DNA from: DP-19 sp036496285
GTDB taxonomy: Bacteria > Desulfobacterota > Binatia > UTPRO1
Direction: 5' to 3'
DNA length: 64,000 nucleotides
NCBI GenBank assembly: GCA_036496285.1
Contig: DASXLI010000095.1
Coordinates: forward strand, 3,993-67,992
Part shown: piece after piece, positions 63,594-64,000 of the stretch
How the letters are laid out: every line of letters starts with the position of its first letter
How positions within the stretch are numbered: position 1 is the stretch's first letter
Program-made: the position numbers and the translations under genes
Notes under the pieces: generated by a model
Seen by the model: the letters and a program-made list of their open reading frames with translations, nothing else
Told to the model about the DNA's origin: nothing
Database searches by the model: none

Positions 63594-64000
63594 CTACATG
63601 CAGGACGGCAGATCCGCCGGGAACTGGGTCCCCACCAGATTCTGCTTCCAGCAATTGCCGGTGCCCGTGCCGTCCCACGCGAGATCGACGGCGAAGACCG
63701 GGTTGATGAGCGGCGACGGTGACGTGCCGTTGTGGAAGGCGATGTTCTGCACGACGTGGTCACCGTCGGGATTCGGCTCGATGTCGAGCGCCGCGCACTG
63801 CTCGGCGCTCAGGTTGTTGGCGACGCAGTAGTTCGCGACCGCAATGCCGAACGAGTCGTTGCCGAAGACCGCGTTGTGGTCGATCAGGTTGTTGTCCGCC
63901 GCCAGCACGAGCAGGCCCGACCCCGGCGGAACGGCACACACCTCGTCGGTCGGATCGAGGCACGTGTTGGGCTTGTTGTTGCCGTGGATCAGGTTGTGGT
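63594..64000 (-). CDS. Right-handed parallel beta-helix protein, C-terminal part only
   Basis: The gene enters from the right edge; about 134 codons are visible and the frame stays open to position 64000. The visible part contains beta-helix coils with Asn ladders (NNLIDHNAVFGNDSFGIAVANY, DHVVQNIAFHN) and several cysteines. Such folds occur in pectate lyase-like and NosD-like secreted proteins. The preceding residues (HNLIHGNN) continue the pattern past the apparent internal start at 63941. Function not assigned. Confidence 0.7.
   Translation of the reverse strand, partial: HNLIHGNNKPNTCLDPTDEVCAVPPGSGLLVLAADNNLIDHNAVFGNDSFGIAVANYCVANNLSAEQCAALDIEPNPDGDHVVQNIAFHNGTSPSPLINPVFAVDLAWDGTGTGNCWKQNLVGTQFPADLPSCM

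Overview
The window is very GC-rich (roughly 70% by eye), densely coding DNA from what looks like a free-living Gram-negative bacterium. An OmpA-family protein, an LpxO-type lipid A hydroxylase, an MdtABC-type RND pump, many lipoproteins and a DacB-type carboxypeptidase all point to an outer membrane. Several secreted proteins have Thr/Pro linkers, cysteine-rich repeats and a DUF1554 domain. With the box-pathway and acyl-CoA chemistry, these suggest an uncultured lineage formerly filed under Deltaproteobacteria, such as Candidatus Binatota or Desulfobacterota. That placement is inference only; no rRNA or marker gene is present. No tRNA, rRNA, CRISPR array, insertion sequence or prophage was seen.

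Layout. 1-4.4 kb: start of a MetE-like gene with a small acidic partner, a ferric-reductase-like membrane protein, a Leu/Phe/Val dehydrogenase, a CBS-domain histidine kinase and an SDR. 4.4-6.7 kb: polar amino-acid ABC transporter with fused binding protein and permease. 6.7-11.3 kb: acyl-CoA dehydrogenase, lipoprotein, M20 peptidase paired with a deoxyhypusine-synthase-like enzyme, and DUF427. 11.3-16.4 kb: a membrane-anchored HTH protein, OmpA protein, duplicated Cys-rich secreted protein and lipoprotein. 16.4-24.6 kb: mdtA-mdtB-mdtC-tetR operon with 4-nt overlaps at every junction. 24.7-32.7 kb: flavin reductase, methyltransferase, SDR, then a minus-strand envelope block (HGSNAT-like acyltransferase, DacB, LpxO, polytopic TPR protein). 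32.9-36.1 kb: GAF-GGDEF cyclase and a DUF2844/DUF3443 pair. 36.1-39.2 kb: Zn/Mn ABC uptake operon.

39.3-47.9 kb is the metabolic centrepiece. BoxC and BoxB, two enoyl-CoA hydratase family proteins and a benzoate-CoA ligase form an aerobic benzoyl-CoA (box) pathway cluster, and a cobalt-type nitrile hydratase converges on it. The BoxA reductase, the ring-cleavage aldehyde dehydrogenase, an amidase and a nitrile hydratase activator are not in the window. 48-54.2 kb: PhzF protein, MDR reductase, GST, an SRPBCC protein with no proper start, and modABC with a strong inverted repeat over the modA start. 54.7-58 kb: VOC protein, DUF2585, GST-like protein and another enoyl-CoA hydratase. 58-64 kb: secreted proteins, including a vanadium-haloperoxidase-like enzyme with a Cys-rich N-terminus, a DUF1554 protein, DUF2231, two small exported proteins and the 3' end of a beta-helix gene.

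Operons are compact, commonly with ATGA or GTGA overlaps, and GTG starts are frequent. Where starts were uncertain the choice is stated in the entry.
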